64,000 bases of DNA from Chrysogorgia sp. JL179-B06 (GCA_035772405.1 JAYKKM010000341.1:2366001-2430000), one strand, 5' to 3'. Positions 1 through 15,300 are shown, counted from the first letter of the stretch. Notes: generated from the sequence alone by a model not told the origin. A program made the numbers and translations.

Positions 1-118
1 GGAAACACTCGCCCTTCGGGCAGGCTCGTATCCCACCGCCATTTCTCGTTCTCCCAAACTTCCACTCGTGTTTCTACTCTATGGAAACACGGAAAATGTT
101 TTCTATTTCTTAAAGAGA
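1..118. repeat. Fragment of a dispersed repeat shared with 52926-53345
   Basis: It contains hallmark blocks (a GTGTTTCC-rich stretch, CTCGTTCTCCCAAACTTCC, GGAAACACGGAAAATG) found in inverted orientation at 52970-52995 and 53270-53340, where a longer copy contains extra internal sequence. Class unknown. Confidence 0.55.
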
Positions 119-264
119 TGTACTTGTGAAGTTGGGAGATTTCACTGTTTATCACACTATCTTATAATTTCCATTTGTCCGTTTTTTTCCCCAGTTTAAG
201 CCATCCTCGATTATGGGTTCAATACTGATAAACAGTTAAATAAATAATAAACGCATCAGTTTAC

Positions 265-374
265 TTTGGTGCCATATCGCTTGCACATTTTTTTGCCTTC
301 GCCCACAGTTCTCCCTCTATGCACATGTCAATAGCCTCTTTCACCATTTCAATACCCAGATAAAGTTCAGCAGA
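265..374 (-). CDS. IFT172: IFT172 exon 33 of 33 in window
   Basis: The 110-nt exon encodes [36 protein letters not shown] and two further bases. Acceptor TTTTAG|TCTGCT, donor CCAAA|GTAAAC. The gene continues beyond position 1; about 400 C-terminal residues are expected outside. Confidence 0.94.
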
Positions 375-3300
375 CTAAAAGAATAGGATGGAAATAAAGA
401 ATAAGATAAATGTGCAAACAGAATAAAGAATATATGATAAATGTGCAAACCAATCAACCCATCCAGCATCAATCAACCAATTTTCCAGCCTACTCCTTTC
501 AATAATTAAAGGACATTGGCAACAAAAAATAAGTACCTTTTCGATCAAAGTACGTAACTTAAATAGCTGGAATATAGTAGTTTGAGGTTGTAAAAATGCT
601 CGTAAAGCGTATTAATTGCACTGTCAAAGTTGTTAACTTGAATCATTGTCCGCCATCTTGGATGTATTTTCAATATACGTGTGACGTCACAACCGGGTAA
701 AGCGAAATTTTTATATAGCCATCCTCATGTCTTTATAAGTTTAAAACTCGATTTTTGTAAATATCTTTCTTTTTCAATTGAACCACACCATTTTAAAAAA
801 ATATTTCGCGGAAACTCGACTACCCACAGAGTAAGTTTCATCAGGGTGGGTGTGACGTCACCAATTTCCCAGTTAATTAGGCAAAGGACAACAAGATGCC
901 GGATGACAAGATGTCTTTAGTCAAAATTAGTGCTGTTGTTTTGTACAAGAGCAGTTTTGTTTACTTGGATTACCTTCGTAAGCCTGTTTAATCATAAAGT
1001 TAAAAATTGTGATTAATATTGCCAATGTGCTTTATGAAAGCAACTGAGCTACCTACCAACTCGCACAAAATCTGTTCATTCGCCAACCAACCTGAAGCAA
1101 CCAGACAAACAGACAGACAAACAGACAGACAGACAAACAGACAGACGGACGGACGGACGGTTGGACGGACGGACCAAGCCACCCACCCAACAACCAACCA
1201 ATATCAATAAACAAAAAGCTATCAAACATTCCTACCTCAGCATAACATTTAATTTCAGCTAAGCGCTCACATGCTACCATGGTCACATCTTCAGCTCTAT
1301 TTGGAACAAATTTCATCGCCAGTTCCACGGCCTGAACAAACAGTAACAATAATTAAAAGACTATAGTACAGTTTAGCGGACGACCGAGACCGCTTACATT
1401 TTACAGCGGGATTAGTATTAGGTATAGTTAAGGTTGAGCCTGCGAACCGATAAATTATTCAGTTGGTCCGCTTGAGTGGATTTGGTGGTTATAACACTTC
1501 TACTTCAAAATGACTACTTGGAATCGCATGAAAGCAATTCCAGCACTAACATAAATTCTGAATGGAAAGGGCTTGTTAAGAAGGCTGTTGGTAGAAAACT
1601 CTAGATCAAACAAGGATGGATTTTAGATCAAACAAGGATGAGTTTGTATGAAAGTTGTCTCAACTCACATCGTAAAACTTTCAAGAGTGGACAAGCGGGC
1701 CAAAACTCGCATATATTCATTGCTGTAATTTGCTATTATAGAATAAAATTGCTGCGAAGCAACACTAATCTTCCTGTGTTGTGTTGTGTTGGGTTTCTGT
1801 GTGTTGTATATGCCAAAAGGAATCTCGACCTACAGAATTCACGGACAATGAGTTTCGTCAGTGCTCATAGGATCGTGCGGTGCACGAACGTTGAGTTATA
1901 AAGTAAAATAACTCTCACTCACAGGTTTTGGAAGATCAATCACTTTTTCTAATATAATGTAGGAAACATTTAGACACAATTCGCAGCACTTCGGTTAATA
2001 AATTTTCCAAAAAGAATATGAACAACAAACGTTCTATCACAAGAACCTTAAGCTCTAAAATTGCCGGAACTTCGTCCGCCATTGCTCAAGTAAGTCTGGT
2101 GCTGTTTGGCTTGCTTCAGTGGAATTCCCCTAAATATTTTACGAAATGTTGAGAATTATATCAAATAGTTTTCCAAAGCAGGCAAAACATTTATATGACG
2201 ATAAGCCATGTGTACTTTGGCTTTGAGTCATGACGTCACTTCCGGAACATATGTGAGTAATGGCGGCCCCGTAATCTCGAATAAAAACAGTCGAAATGTT
2301 CCTAATTGCTCAAAATTTGGAAAAAAGTAAAATAAGAACGCGATACTCTTTACAAATATGTAAAAATGTGGAACTACATGGAATTTAACGTTTGACGTCT
2401 GGCTTTTTCCAGAATCATTAACTATCTTATTTATTAACCAATGGCCGATATATATAGACTAGCAGCAAGTGACGCGGCAATGCAGAGTTTTTCGTCACGA
2501 AAAATAGTTAATGCGTTTTTCGAAATAATTTTGAAGAAATAACGAACAATAAATTAGTTTAGACATAGTTTAACGCTACTCTGGCTTCAAAGGTTTTTTG
2601 AACGTAACTGTACCGTCAGAGACGTTGTCTGGAGGCTTGGCATATCAGTAGCGCCCACGCCCCATTGAATAGCGATAACGGTGGTTTATTACAAGAAGCT
2701 TATTTGCATCTTGTTAATAGATAACGTCATCACCAGTTCTATGAGGGTATAAATAGGTATCCTAACCTTACAAGGATCACCCCTGATGAAGACACCAGAC
2801 TTCATGGAGTGTGGAAAGGTTGGGTCATGGACAGTAACTTTTAATGTTACGTTCAAAAAACTTTTGAAGACAGAGCTTGCGTTGGGAAATTATTTGTTAA
2901 TAAATTAGTTTCTATTAAAACTTCAATTTCTATCACCTCATAAACATTTTGAGTTCACTAATTGTTAACGATCAATTGTTAATATTACGAGAATAGTTCT
3001 ACAATGATACAAAAGACAGCAACGGACAAACCTTTTGCCATGCATTAACCAAAGCTTGTGTATCGTCAGAGCTGTTTGGCATCACTTTAAGGTACATATC
3101 TATAGCACGGGAATGCTCGCCTTTTACTTCCCAATCCCTGGCTTGAGTAAGTATACCATCTGCACCACTACATAAGATAGACAAGAGAAGCGCTTCACAA
3201 ACACTCACAGTAAACAGTGTTCTAGCTACGCCAAAACGAGAGTGCAATACCCACTCATTTTTTTCATCGCTATCTCGTTTTTGCTAACGTCTTTGATCTC

Positions 3301-6300
3301 GTTTTTATTCACTCTCTCCTTCCCTGACAGCTGACAAATTAAAGTGTCTATCCGGGGTTTAGCGATTTTACATATTTGTGATCCAGAGCCGGATTAAGGA
3401 TATGTTGGGCCTGGAGCTGGTGGTGACATTAGGGTCTATATAGATCATTTTCGATCATTATAATATATATATAAAGCTGTCTTTGTTCATGTGTTTCACA
3501 GATCAGTGTTGTAAACATCCGTCAACAATTGCAATCGATACAAGACTTTTATGAAAGTATAGCAAAGTGAAAAGGTGGTAAACTGCCAAGAATTTAGTGA
3601 CGAAATACTGACGTTTCGAGCGGAGCCCTTCATCAGAGTAAGACGAGATGAAATAAAATAAATAGGGCTTATATATATATATATATGCCAAAAGGGTGTC
3701 ACAAGTAGAAAGTAGCCAATCAAATGCACGGGAGATAAACAAACTAATAATTAATGAGATGCGAAAAGTTAAATCATTTGCTATTTTTACAGTCGATCAG
3801 AGGGGGAGGGAGAAATGACAGGTCCAATATTAAGTAAAGCTGCTTTACTATCGCCTAATCCCCTTAATATTGGACATGTCATTTCTCCCTCCCCCTCTGA
3901 TCGACTGTAAAAATAGCAAATGATTTAACTTTTCGCATCTCATTAATTATTAGTTTGTTTATCTCCCGTGCATTTGATTGGCTACTTTCTACTTGTGACA
4001 CCCTTTTGGCATATATATAAGCCCTATTTATTTTATTTCATCTCGTCTTACTCTGATGAAGGGCTCCGCTCGAAACGTCTGTATTTTGTCACTAAATTCT
4101 GGGCAGTTTACCACATTTTCACTTTGCTATATATTCAAAACACTGTCTACGCAGCACTCTACTTTTCTAATTTTATGAAAGTACCCTTACTCGCTAAGAC
4201 CTCGCTAAGATCTGGTGACAAAAGGGCCTATTTTTCTCCAGGCCCTGGAGCGGTCGTCCCCATCTTAATCCGGCTCTGTTTTGATCTTTGCAATCTCTTG
4301 AGAAGAATTGTAAAATATCTTGTTGTGCAAAAATGTCATCTTCATACCTTTTACCCCTGCTAAAGTGATTTACTATTCACAGGAAATGACGTCAAAGTAT
4401 TACCCATGAACGATTGATATTTACATAAATTTATATACCTGTTTCCCTTTTTTAGTGACTGCCTTTCATATTCGTCCTGCCATTGGGAAATCTAAATGAC
4501 ACAGCAATAGGTGGTGTGAAAAACCACTTCTGTGCAACAGAAATTAAAGGGACAATCCACCCCAAGAACAACCTTTTCGCCTTTCTTTGTCGCCCTACAC
4601 GAGAATGGGTATTATTTTTCTTCCAATTATTTTAGTTTTAGAGAAATTTGGCTTTGTTTGACGTATTTTTGGTAAATTGAAAGCTACCGTTTTTGTTCCG
4701 ATTGCGGGCGAATGCGTTCGCGCCATTAAAGGACATTGGCAACAAAAATTAAGTTTGTCTAATATGAAAGAACTCGTAAAATGATAGAGTAACACCTTTT
4801 ACAACTTTTCCGTATTTTACTTCGTTTTTGAAATATCTCAGTTTGTTTGATATGTAAATGAGATGGTCTCTGACGTCAGGTGTGGGGTAGAGAATTTTCA
4901 CTCATTAAAAAATGTCTTATAACTCAGTGATTGCTAAGTTTACAACGTTCATTATCATGGGGAGTTGTTATACGCACATTTTCAAGTAAATTTGTGGAAC
5001 AAACTTGAAGATGTAACTAATATTTTAATGAGTGAAAATCCACCCAACACCTGACGTCAGACATCATCTCATTTACATATCAAACAAACTGAAATATTTC
5101 AAAAACGAAGTAAAATACGGGAAAGTTGTAAAATGTGTTGCTCTATCATTTTACGAGTTCTTTCATATTAGACAAACTTAATTTTTGTTGCCAATGTCCT
5201 TAAGTTTTGACGTCATTGAGTGATAGAAATGCCATGAAAATATATCCTTCACAATAGTGTGAATAGAAATCCTGCGCAATTGATTAAAACCACGCTATTG
5301 CCATGCTACTGTAAAGGGTTCTTTCTTCCACAAAACCCTCCGTCGGCTTTCGGGGAAATGTAACACTAATTTCCCCCATGTCATGGTTGTACTTATAATA
5401 GATTTCTTAAATTTTATTCATTTTATTCAACAGTTTTTGTATACCAAAATAAGGCATACAGATTTAGAATGTATTGACATATATAAATAAAGTATCTGTC
5501 TTTCTATGTAGCAAGTAATTAATAAAAAACAAACCTTATGTGGTAAATATTCTTTAACCACCCTAAGAGCATCACTCCACATTCCAGCATCCTATTTATA
5601 TAAATAAAAAAAATAAAAAGGATGAAACAAAATATCATCAAACTCATCCAATGACCATGAGTTTTAACAAAAAGACGTTTAAAGTGCCAATGAATCGAAA
5701 ATTAAGTTTGTCTTATTTGAAAGAACTCGTAAAATAACGGAGAACATCAATTTACAGCTCTTTCATATTTCGGTATACTTCATGGTAACATTACATATAG
5801 TCTCCCTACATTATGTTACACTATACACTAGCTTACATATAGTATCCCCACTATATATCTATATATAACAATACATTTCAAACTAGCCTACGTATAGTAT
5901 CGCACTATATATAATAATACATTCATATGATTCATGTAATTCGTATGATCCATATGATTCGTATGATTCATGTGATTCATACGATTCATATGATTCATAT
6001 GATTCGTATGTTTCATATGATTCGTATGATTTATATGATTTATATGATTCATGTGATTCGTGTGATTCATATGATTCGTATGATTTGTATGATTCATGCG
6101 ATGCATGTGATTTGTGTGATTCGTATGATTCATATGATTCATATGATGCATGTGATTCGTGTGATTTGTATGATTCATATGATTCATGTGATTCTTATGA
6201 TTCTTATGATTCGTATGATTCGTGTGATTCATATGATTCATGTGATTTGTATGATTTGTATGATTCATATGATTCATGCGATGCATTCGTATGATTCATA

Positions 6301-9300
6301 TGATTCATATGATGCATGTGATTCGTGTGATTTGTATGATTCATATGATTCATGTGATTCTTATGATTCGTATGATTTGTATGATTTGTATGATTCGTAT
6401 ATGATTCGTGTGATTCGTGTGATTCATATGATTCATGTGATTTGTATGATTCATATGATTCATGCGATGCATGTGATTTGTGTGATTCGTATGATTCATA
6501 TGATTCATATGATGCATGTGATTCGTGTGATTTGTATGATTCATATGATTCATGTGATTCTTATGATTCGTATGATTTGTATGATTCGCATGATGCGTGA
6601 TTCGTGTGATTCGTATTATTCGTATGATTTGTATGATTTGTATGATTCATATGATTAATGCGATGCATGTGATTTGTATGATTCGTATGATTCGTATGAT
6701 TCGTGTGATTTGTGTGATTTGTATGATTCGTATGATTCGTATGATTTGTGTGATTCATATGATTCATATTATTCGTGTGATTTGTGTGATTTGTATGATT
6801 CATATGATTCATGTGATGCATGTGATTCGTGTGATTTGTATGATTCATGTGATTCATGTGATTCATATGATTCGTATAATGATTCGTATGATTTGTATGA
6901 TTCATATGATTAATGCGATGCATGTGATTTGTATGATTCGTATGATTCGTGTGATTTGTATGATTCGTATGATTCGTATGATTTGTGTGATTCATATGAT
7001 TCATATGATTTGTGTGATTTGTGTGATTTGTATGATTCATATGATTCATGTGATGCATGTGATTCGTGTGATTTGTATATGATTCATGTGATTCATGTGA
7101 TTCATATGATTCGTATGATTCGTATGATTTGTATGATTCATATGATTCATATGATTTGTATGATTCATATGATTAATGCGATACATGTGATTTGTGTGAT
7201 TTGTATGATTCGTATGATTCATATGATTCCTATGATTCGTGTGATTCGTGTGATTTGTATTATTCGTATGATTCGTATGATTCGTATGTTTCATATGTTT
7301 CATATGATTCGTATGATTCGTATGATTCGTATGATTCGTATGATTCATATGATGCATGTGATTCGTGTGATTTGTATGATTCATATGATTCATGTCATTC
7401 ATATGATTCGTATGATTTGTATGATTCATATGATTCATATGATTCATGTGATTTGTATGATTTGTATAATTCATGTGATGCATGTGATTCGTGTGATTCG
7501 TATGATTCGTATGATTTGTATGATTCATATGATTAAAGCGATGCATGTGATTTGTGTGATTTGTATGATTCGTATGATTCGTATGATTCGTGTGATTCGT
7601 GTGATTTGTATGATTCATATGATTCGTATGATTCGTGTGATTCATATGATTCATATGATTTGTGTGATTTGTGTGATTTGTATGATTCATATGATTCATG
7701 TGATTCATATGATGCGTGTGATTTGTATGATTCATATGATTCATGTGATTCATATGATTCGTATGATTTGTATGATTTGTATGATTCATATGATTTGTAT
7801 GATTCAGATGATTAATGCGATACATGTGATTTGTGTGATTTGTATGATTCGTATGATTCATATGATTCATATGATTCGTGTGATTCTTGTGATTTGTATG
7901 ATTCGTATGAATTGTATGATTTGTGTGATTTGTATGATTCATATGATTCATGTGATTCATATGATGCATGTGATTCGTGTGATTCGTATGATTTGTATGA
8001 TTTGTATGATTTGTATGATTCATATGATTCGTGTGATTTGTGTGATTTGTATGATTCATATGATTCAGGTGATTCATATGATTTGTATGATTCATATGAT
8101 TCATGTGATTCATGTGATTCATATGATTTGTATGTTTCATATGATTCATATAATTCGTATGATTCATATGATTCGTATGATTCATGTGATGCATGTGATT
8201 CGTGTGATTCGTGTGATTCGTATGATTTGTATGATTTGTATGATTCGTATGATTCGTATGATTCATATGATGCATGTGATTCGTGTGATTTGTATGATTC
8301 ATATGATTCATGTGATTCATATGATTCGTATGATTCGTATGATTCGTATGATTCGTATGATTTGTATGATTTGTATGATTCGTATGATTCGTGTGATTTG
8401 TATGATTCATATGATTCATGTGATTCATTTGATTCATGTCATTCATATGATTTGTATGATTCATGTGTATGCATGTATGATTCATGTGGTTAATGTGATT
8501 CATGTGATTCATATGATTCTTGTGATGCATGTGATTCGTTCTTGTTTTAACTCCATGTGATAGCAATAAGAAAATAAGAGCCTATTCAAGAACCTTAATA
8601 GCCGAGTAAATTCACAATAGATACCTAATACATAAGAAACTTTTTGGACAAACTTGGAAAAACCTAAGTTCTTGTATACTCGGGTTTTTACTGTTTTTTA
8701 TTATTCGTGTTTCGTTGCAACATCAGTTATTCATGTTATATCAATTTTCACAGTTACTGTTGTTAATGTTACAGCATTGGAGGAATGATTCAGCAACAAC
8801 GGCGTCGCAACTAGCACAAGACGTTGGCATACGCAACAATATTTTGTAACAATTTTATAACTAATTCCATATTTACCAAAAATGTTAAGAGTTCCCGTTG
8901 TTACTTACAACAACTTGTATTTTACATGTATATGAATACTTACTAATAATTGTTTGTGAAGAAGTTACTCATAAAAATACCATCACATGGAGTTAAAAGT
9001 GGCAAAACATTTAAAAATTTTTTTAAAACGTTTATCGTTATTTTCGTTAATGCTATACTCAATATGATCAATCATTAAACAAGAATGAATCACATTAATC
9101 ATATGAATCATACAAATCATATGAATAATATGAATCATACAAATCATATGAATCATATGAATCATACAAATCATGCAAATCATATGAATAATATGAATCA
9201 TACAAATCATATGAATCATATGAATCATACAAATCATGCAAATCATATGAATCATATGAATCATACAAATCATATGAATAATATGAATTATACAAATAAT

Positions 9301-12300
9301 ACGAATCATATGAATCATACAAATCACACGAGTCACATGCATCATATGAATCATATGAATCATACAAATCATACGAATCACATGAATCATACGAATCATA
9401 CGAATCATATGAATCACACGAATCACATGAATCATATGAATCATATGAATCATATGAATCATATGAAACATACGAATCATATGAATCATACAAATCATAC
9501 AAATCATACAAATCATACAAATCATACGAATCACATGAATCATACGAATCACATGAATCACACGAATCACACGAATCACATGAATCATATGAATCATATG
9601 AATCATATGAAACATATGAATCATATGAAACATATGAATCATATGAATCACATGAATCATACAAATCATACAAATCATATGAATCACATGAATCATACAA
9701 ATCATACAAATCATACGAATCACATGAATCATATGAATCATACAAATCACACGAATCATACAAATCATACAAATCATATGAATCACATGAATCATATGAA
9801 TCATACAAATCACACGAATCACATGCATCATATGAATCATATGAATCATACGAATCAATCACATGCATCGCATGAATCATATGAATCATACAAATCATAC
9901 AAATCATACGAATCATATGAATCACACGCATCACATGAATCATATGAATCCTATGAATCATATGAAACATACAAATCATACAAATCATATGAATCATACA
10001 AATCATACAAATCATACAAATCATACGAATCACATGAATCATACGAATCACACGAATCACATGAATCATATGAATCATATGAAACATACGAATCATATGA
10101 ATCATACAAATCATACGAATCATACAAATCATACAAATCATACGAATCACATGAATCATACGAATCATACGAATCATATGAATCACACGAATCACATGAA
10201 TCATACAAATCATATGAATCATATGAAACATACGAATCATATGAATCATATGAATCACATGAATCACATGAATCATACAAATCATATGAATCATATGAAA
10301 CATACGAATCATATGAATCACATGAATCACATTAATCATACAAATCATATGAATCACATGAATCATACAAATCATACAAACCACATGAATCATACAATCA
10401 CACAAATCACACGAATCTCACTAATCATACAAATCATATGAATCATACAAATCATACAAATCATACAAATCATACAAATCATACGAATCACATGAATCAT
10501 ACAAATCATACAAATCATACGAATCATATGAATCACATGCATCACATGAATCATATGAATCATATGAATCATGTGAAACATATACGAATCATATGAATCA
10601 CATGAATCATACAAATCATACAAATCATACGAATCACATGAATCACATGAATCATACAAATCACATGAATCATATGAATCATACAAATCACACGAATCAT
10701 ACGAATCATACAAATCATATGAATCACATGCATTATATGAATCATATGAATCATACAAATCATACGAATCATATGAATCACATGCATCACATTAATCATA
10801 CAAATCACACGAATCACATGCATCATATGATCAACCATATGAATCATACGAATCACACAAATCACACAAATCACATGCATCGCATGAATCATATGAATCA
10901 TACAAATCATACAAATCATACGAATCATATGAATCACAGGCATCACATGAATCATATGAATCATATGAATCACATGAATCATACAAATCATATGAATCAT
11001 ACAAATCATACAATTACAAATCATACAAATCATACAAATCATACAAATCATACGAATCATATGAATCATATGAATCACATGAATCACATGAATCATACAA
11101 ATCATACGAATCATACGAATCATATGAATCACATGAATCACATAAATCATACAAATCACATGAATCACATGAATCACATGAATCATACAAATCATAGAAA
11201 TCATAGAAATCATATGAATCATACAAATCACACAAATCACACGAATCTCACTAATCATACAAATCTTATGAATCATACAAATCATACGAATCATATGAAT
11301 CACATGAATCATACAAATCACACGAATCATATGCATCATACGAATCATACGAATCATATGAATCACACGAATAACATGCATCACATGAATCATACGAATC
11401 ATACGAATCATACGAATCATACGAATCATACAAATCATATGAATCACATGAATCACATGAATCACATGAATCATACAAATCATACGAATCACATGAATCA
11501 TATGAATCATATGAATCATAAAAATCATACGAATCATATGAATCACATGAATCATATGAATCATACAAATCACACGAATCACATGCATCATATGAATCAT
11601 ATGAATCATACGAATGCATCGCATGAATCATATGAATCATACAAATCATACAAATCACATGAATCATATGAATCACACGAATCACACGAATCATACGAAT
11701 CAGAAGAATCAGAAGAATCACAGGAATCATATGAATCATACAAATCACACGAATCACATGCATCATATGAATCATATGAATCATACGAATCACACAAATC
11801 ACATGCATCGCATGAATCATACAAATCATACGAATCATATGAATCACACGAATCACATGCATCACATGAATCATATAAATCATACGAATCATATGAAACA
11901 TACGAATCATATGAATCGTATGAATCACATGAATCATACGAATCATATGGATCATACGAATTACATGAATCATATGAATGTATTATAATTATATATAGTG
12001 CGATACTATACGTAGGCTAGTTTGAAATGTATTGTTATATATAGATATATATTGGGGATACTATATGTAAGCTAGTGTATAGTGTAACATAATGTAGGGA
12101 GACTATATGTAATGTTATACCATGAAGTATATACCCATATTTCACTTAGTTCTCAAGATATTTAGACTTAGGCGAAAATAATAAGTATTCTGTTTCTGGT
12201 CAGCGCGCGCGTCATCTTGGACTGCGCGCGTCAAGTGTTTTTTTATAAAAACCGCCGATCAGTTGCGTGTTTGTGGGCACGGGCATCCTCGCAGACAACA

Positions 12301-15300
12301 TAATGGCGACCACTGATGCGTGTTGAAACGTTTGTTCTGTTAAAAGCATAAAAATCAATGTTTGCACTTTATATAGAAACTAGAAAATACTCTACAAAAA
12401 GCGTTTCCTTGAAAACAATATGATGCATCTTCTGGGCCGACCCCCCATTGGCCAGAAGCAGAATATTTTTTTGGCCTTATGTGAGATAAACTATGACGTC
12501 AAACGGTTTGTACAACATTTTAACATATTGGAAATCTGTGTATATCTTTGAGATTTTTTAACAAAATCACTTGAAAAAATGATGGTACAATCCATAAAAC
12601 TAAACATTGAAGAAAAGTTTCAAGTGATTTCCTTCAATAATCCCAAAGATATACACCAATTTCCAATATGTTGTGCACACCGTGTGACGTCATAGATTAT
12701 CTCACATAATTCTAAATATCACTAGAACCAAGTGAAATATGGAAGAGCTGTAAATTGATGTTCTCCGTTATTTTAAGAGTTCTTTCAAATAAGACAATCT
12801 TAAATTTCGTTTCATTGGCACTTTAAATCTTTCCTGTCTGGCCCAGTCAAAATGTATCGTACAAGACTGAAGAAGTCGTGAATCGAAAAACGCGGCACAC
12901 GGTTAACTAACGCAAGATTAAAAATTGAAAATTGACAAGCGCCAGGCACATGAGATCCACTCACACGCCAAGTCTGATTTGATTTCACAAAAAAACTCGA
13001 TTGCGATTGGTGGCATTTTGAATTTTCATGATGCTACGCGGGCGTGCAAGATGGGTTTTTCTAGAAAAATAAAAGTTTTTCAAAATGATTTATGATATAA
13101 TAATGCTAATTTATATTAACATTATGTGTCTTGTTCGCGAAACTTAAAAGCATTGGTAAAAGCCGGCTTATTGGGCTTTCAGAAAATGTATAGCTTTCGC
13201 AACAGTTATGGTTATTTCCAGAGATATCAATAGAGCAAAGAGGTTGTTCAATTTTGGATGTTTTTCAGTCGGACAGGAAAGAGTTAAGGTGAAATACATG
13301 AACACTAATTATATTTTTACAGCTAATTATATACAAGTTTAGTGCGTCTTGTGTTTATGCTATACATACGTTTTAATGCCCGTTTACACGATTTTGTAGT
13401 GACTTTTAATAATTCTCAAATTGTTAATCCAATAACTTTTAAACTATATCTTTATTTGTAGTAAATTTCATGTAAGCATATTGTAAATTTATAAACTGAG
13501 AAATTCAGATCTCTGAGTTGCAATTCGGTTATCTTAATAAAGCATTATCATTTGATGGACCCCAATGCAAAAAAAAACAATCATCTTTTGGACACGTTGC
13601 GCCTTCATCGTTTGTGTCAAGCGTAAGAATTCTGACACTGGAAACGTACGTAGGTACTTCATCTTATCGGATATAGGGGCCTACAAGTTTATCATCTCTT
13701 GATGCGATGTGTTACCCTCCTTAAATAAAGTATTTATCTTATCTTATAGTGGATCAGTAGTTAGGATCAGGGTTAGGGTTAGGATTAGGTTAGGATTAGG
13801 ATTAGGTTAAGATTAGGTTAGATTTAGGATTATGTTTAGGGTTAGGGTTAGGATTAGGTTAGGATTAGGTTAAGATTAGGTTAGATTTAGGATTATGTTT
13901 AGGGTTAGGATTAGGTTCAGTATGGATCTACTATATCCGATAAGATGAAGTACTTACCGGCATCGTATTAACGTTGCTCTGTTAACATTATTATATGAAT
14001 ATAAATATTACCAAACTTATCCATAGAACACAGTACACGTACCTTATAATATCGTGCAACCAATTCAGGTCTCTGGGCCCGTAACAAGCATGTTTCAGCT
14101 CGTTGGAAATCTTTCTTTTCAAACGCCACGCGAGCCTATCAACAATAATGAGACGATACATGGACGATCATTCAAAATCTCAGAGAATGTTCCTAAGGCA
14201 CGCGCACTGCAGGCAGAGAACCTGTATCTTTTTGACTGCGATATTTAACAGTTATACCATGAGCTTGAGTCGTATATACGACGCACGAAGCGTCGATTTG
14301 GCTACGAACTCCTATGCGAATATTTTTTAAAGCTTTATCAATATAATATAGACACTCGTGGCAGTTTTTCTTGTTGCTTTATCAAGCAAATAATATAAAA
14401 TATAAATATAAAAGCAAGTTAAAAAGTAAAAAAACCAGTTACTTACAGTTTTACGCTCCTAGGCAATCTTCAGACTAAAATATTAAAATATCGTGAACCA
14501 GAACAAGCTTCTTATAAAGTAGGCGTGAATTTGACATTGCTTGCATAAAATTTATTTTCATGACGACATTTGGACACGCCTACTTAAGCAGCTTGTTCTA
14601 GTTCACAATATTATATATTTATATATTATATATTGTCTGAAGATCACCTAGGAGTTTAATTTGTATTCATGCTCTATTACATTTTATCTATATTGAGCTC
14701 TCTTGACCAAGTGATATCCAGTGAGTTGTTATTCACTTATTCTAGAAGGTATATGATATAAAAAAACTAGTTTGTTGTGTGCATGCAGGAGAGTCCAATA
14801 GTCTTGGAACACTAATAATCATATTTCTTTTTTCCAATGCATAATAAGAGGGTCGTTACCTGGCCAACGAGCACGTCAGGTACACTGTCAGGATCATGAT
14901 CTTCTGCAACACGTTGAGCACTGTCCCAGTCCTGATTATGAACATGCCTTAAGAAAAACCCATCACCATCAACAAAACAAAATGTCTGTTATTTCTAACA
15001 TTAACCTAATATTATCCATCTTTAAAGTGCCCATGACCCCACATACGATATTAGTAATATAGATTCTTCATAAGTAAATGGTTGAATACCAAGATGTTTT
15101 ATGATTTGAGCTTTGCATGTTTTATAAAGGTTTATTTGTCCGAAATGCTAATGAGTGCGACGTCATTTACGGCATCATTTCGGATACAATATTCTACTGT
15201 TAAAGCAAATTAATCTAACTCAAACGTTGATGATGTACTTGACCGCTATAGTAAACATTTTATCAACTTTTTCACTCAAATCTTCAACCAGTCTATCCCA

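Larger units (their letters stand above)
3384..4278. mobile_element. Composite: outer TIR remnant carrying two head-to-head Penelope-type terminal repeats
   Basis: Outer ends CAGAGCCGGATTAAG and CTTAATCCGGCTCTG are inverted. Inside, arms 3557-3825 and 3865-4133 are nearly perfect inverted copies around a spacer of about 40 bases. Each arm contains a CTGATGA...GAAAC hammerhead-type core and a (TA)n stretch. Both the nested order and the origin of the palindrome are inferred. Confidence 0.6.
5677..12826. mobile_element. Giant foldback element: 90-bp TIRs and opposed 9-bp satellite arms
   Basis: Outer ends TTAA-AGTGCCAATGAA and TTCATTGGCACT-TTAA begin about 90 bases of inverted match (shared CAATTTACAGCTCTT). 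Inside come inverted unique segments (5780-5925 against 11985-12135), then satellite arms 5926-8540 and 9085-11985 in opposite orientation, with the inner edges (AACTCCATGTGAT) also inverted. The right side has an extra 0.6 kb (12136-12735). Architecture resembles FB/Galileo foldback transposons, but no transposase is present. It fills most of the intron between exons 28 and 29. Confidence 0.85.

Noticed and set aside
4595..4795. Small frames in TIR elements (4595-4795, 27340-27586, 40790-41014, 62972-63232 and similar)
   Set aside because: 60-110 codons in AT-rich mobile DNA with no domain; expected by chance.
6929..8560. Open frames of up to 543 codons on both strands (for example 6929-8560 +, 7046-8566 -, 9095-10405 -)
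   Set aside because: They are produced by a 9-bp satellite whose unit contains no stop in several frames; composition is purely repetitive (MIH/YDS/NHT) and no start context or conservation is visible.
13755..13920. Telomere or subtelomere
   Set aside because: TTAGGG-like repeats are degenerate, short and framed by inverted repeats in the middle of an intron.
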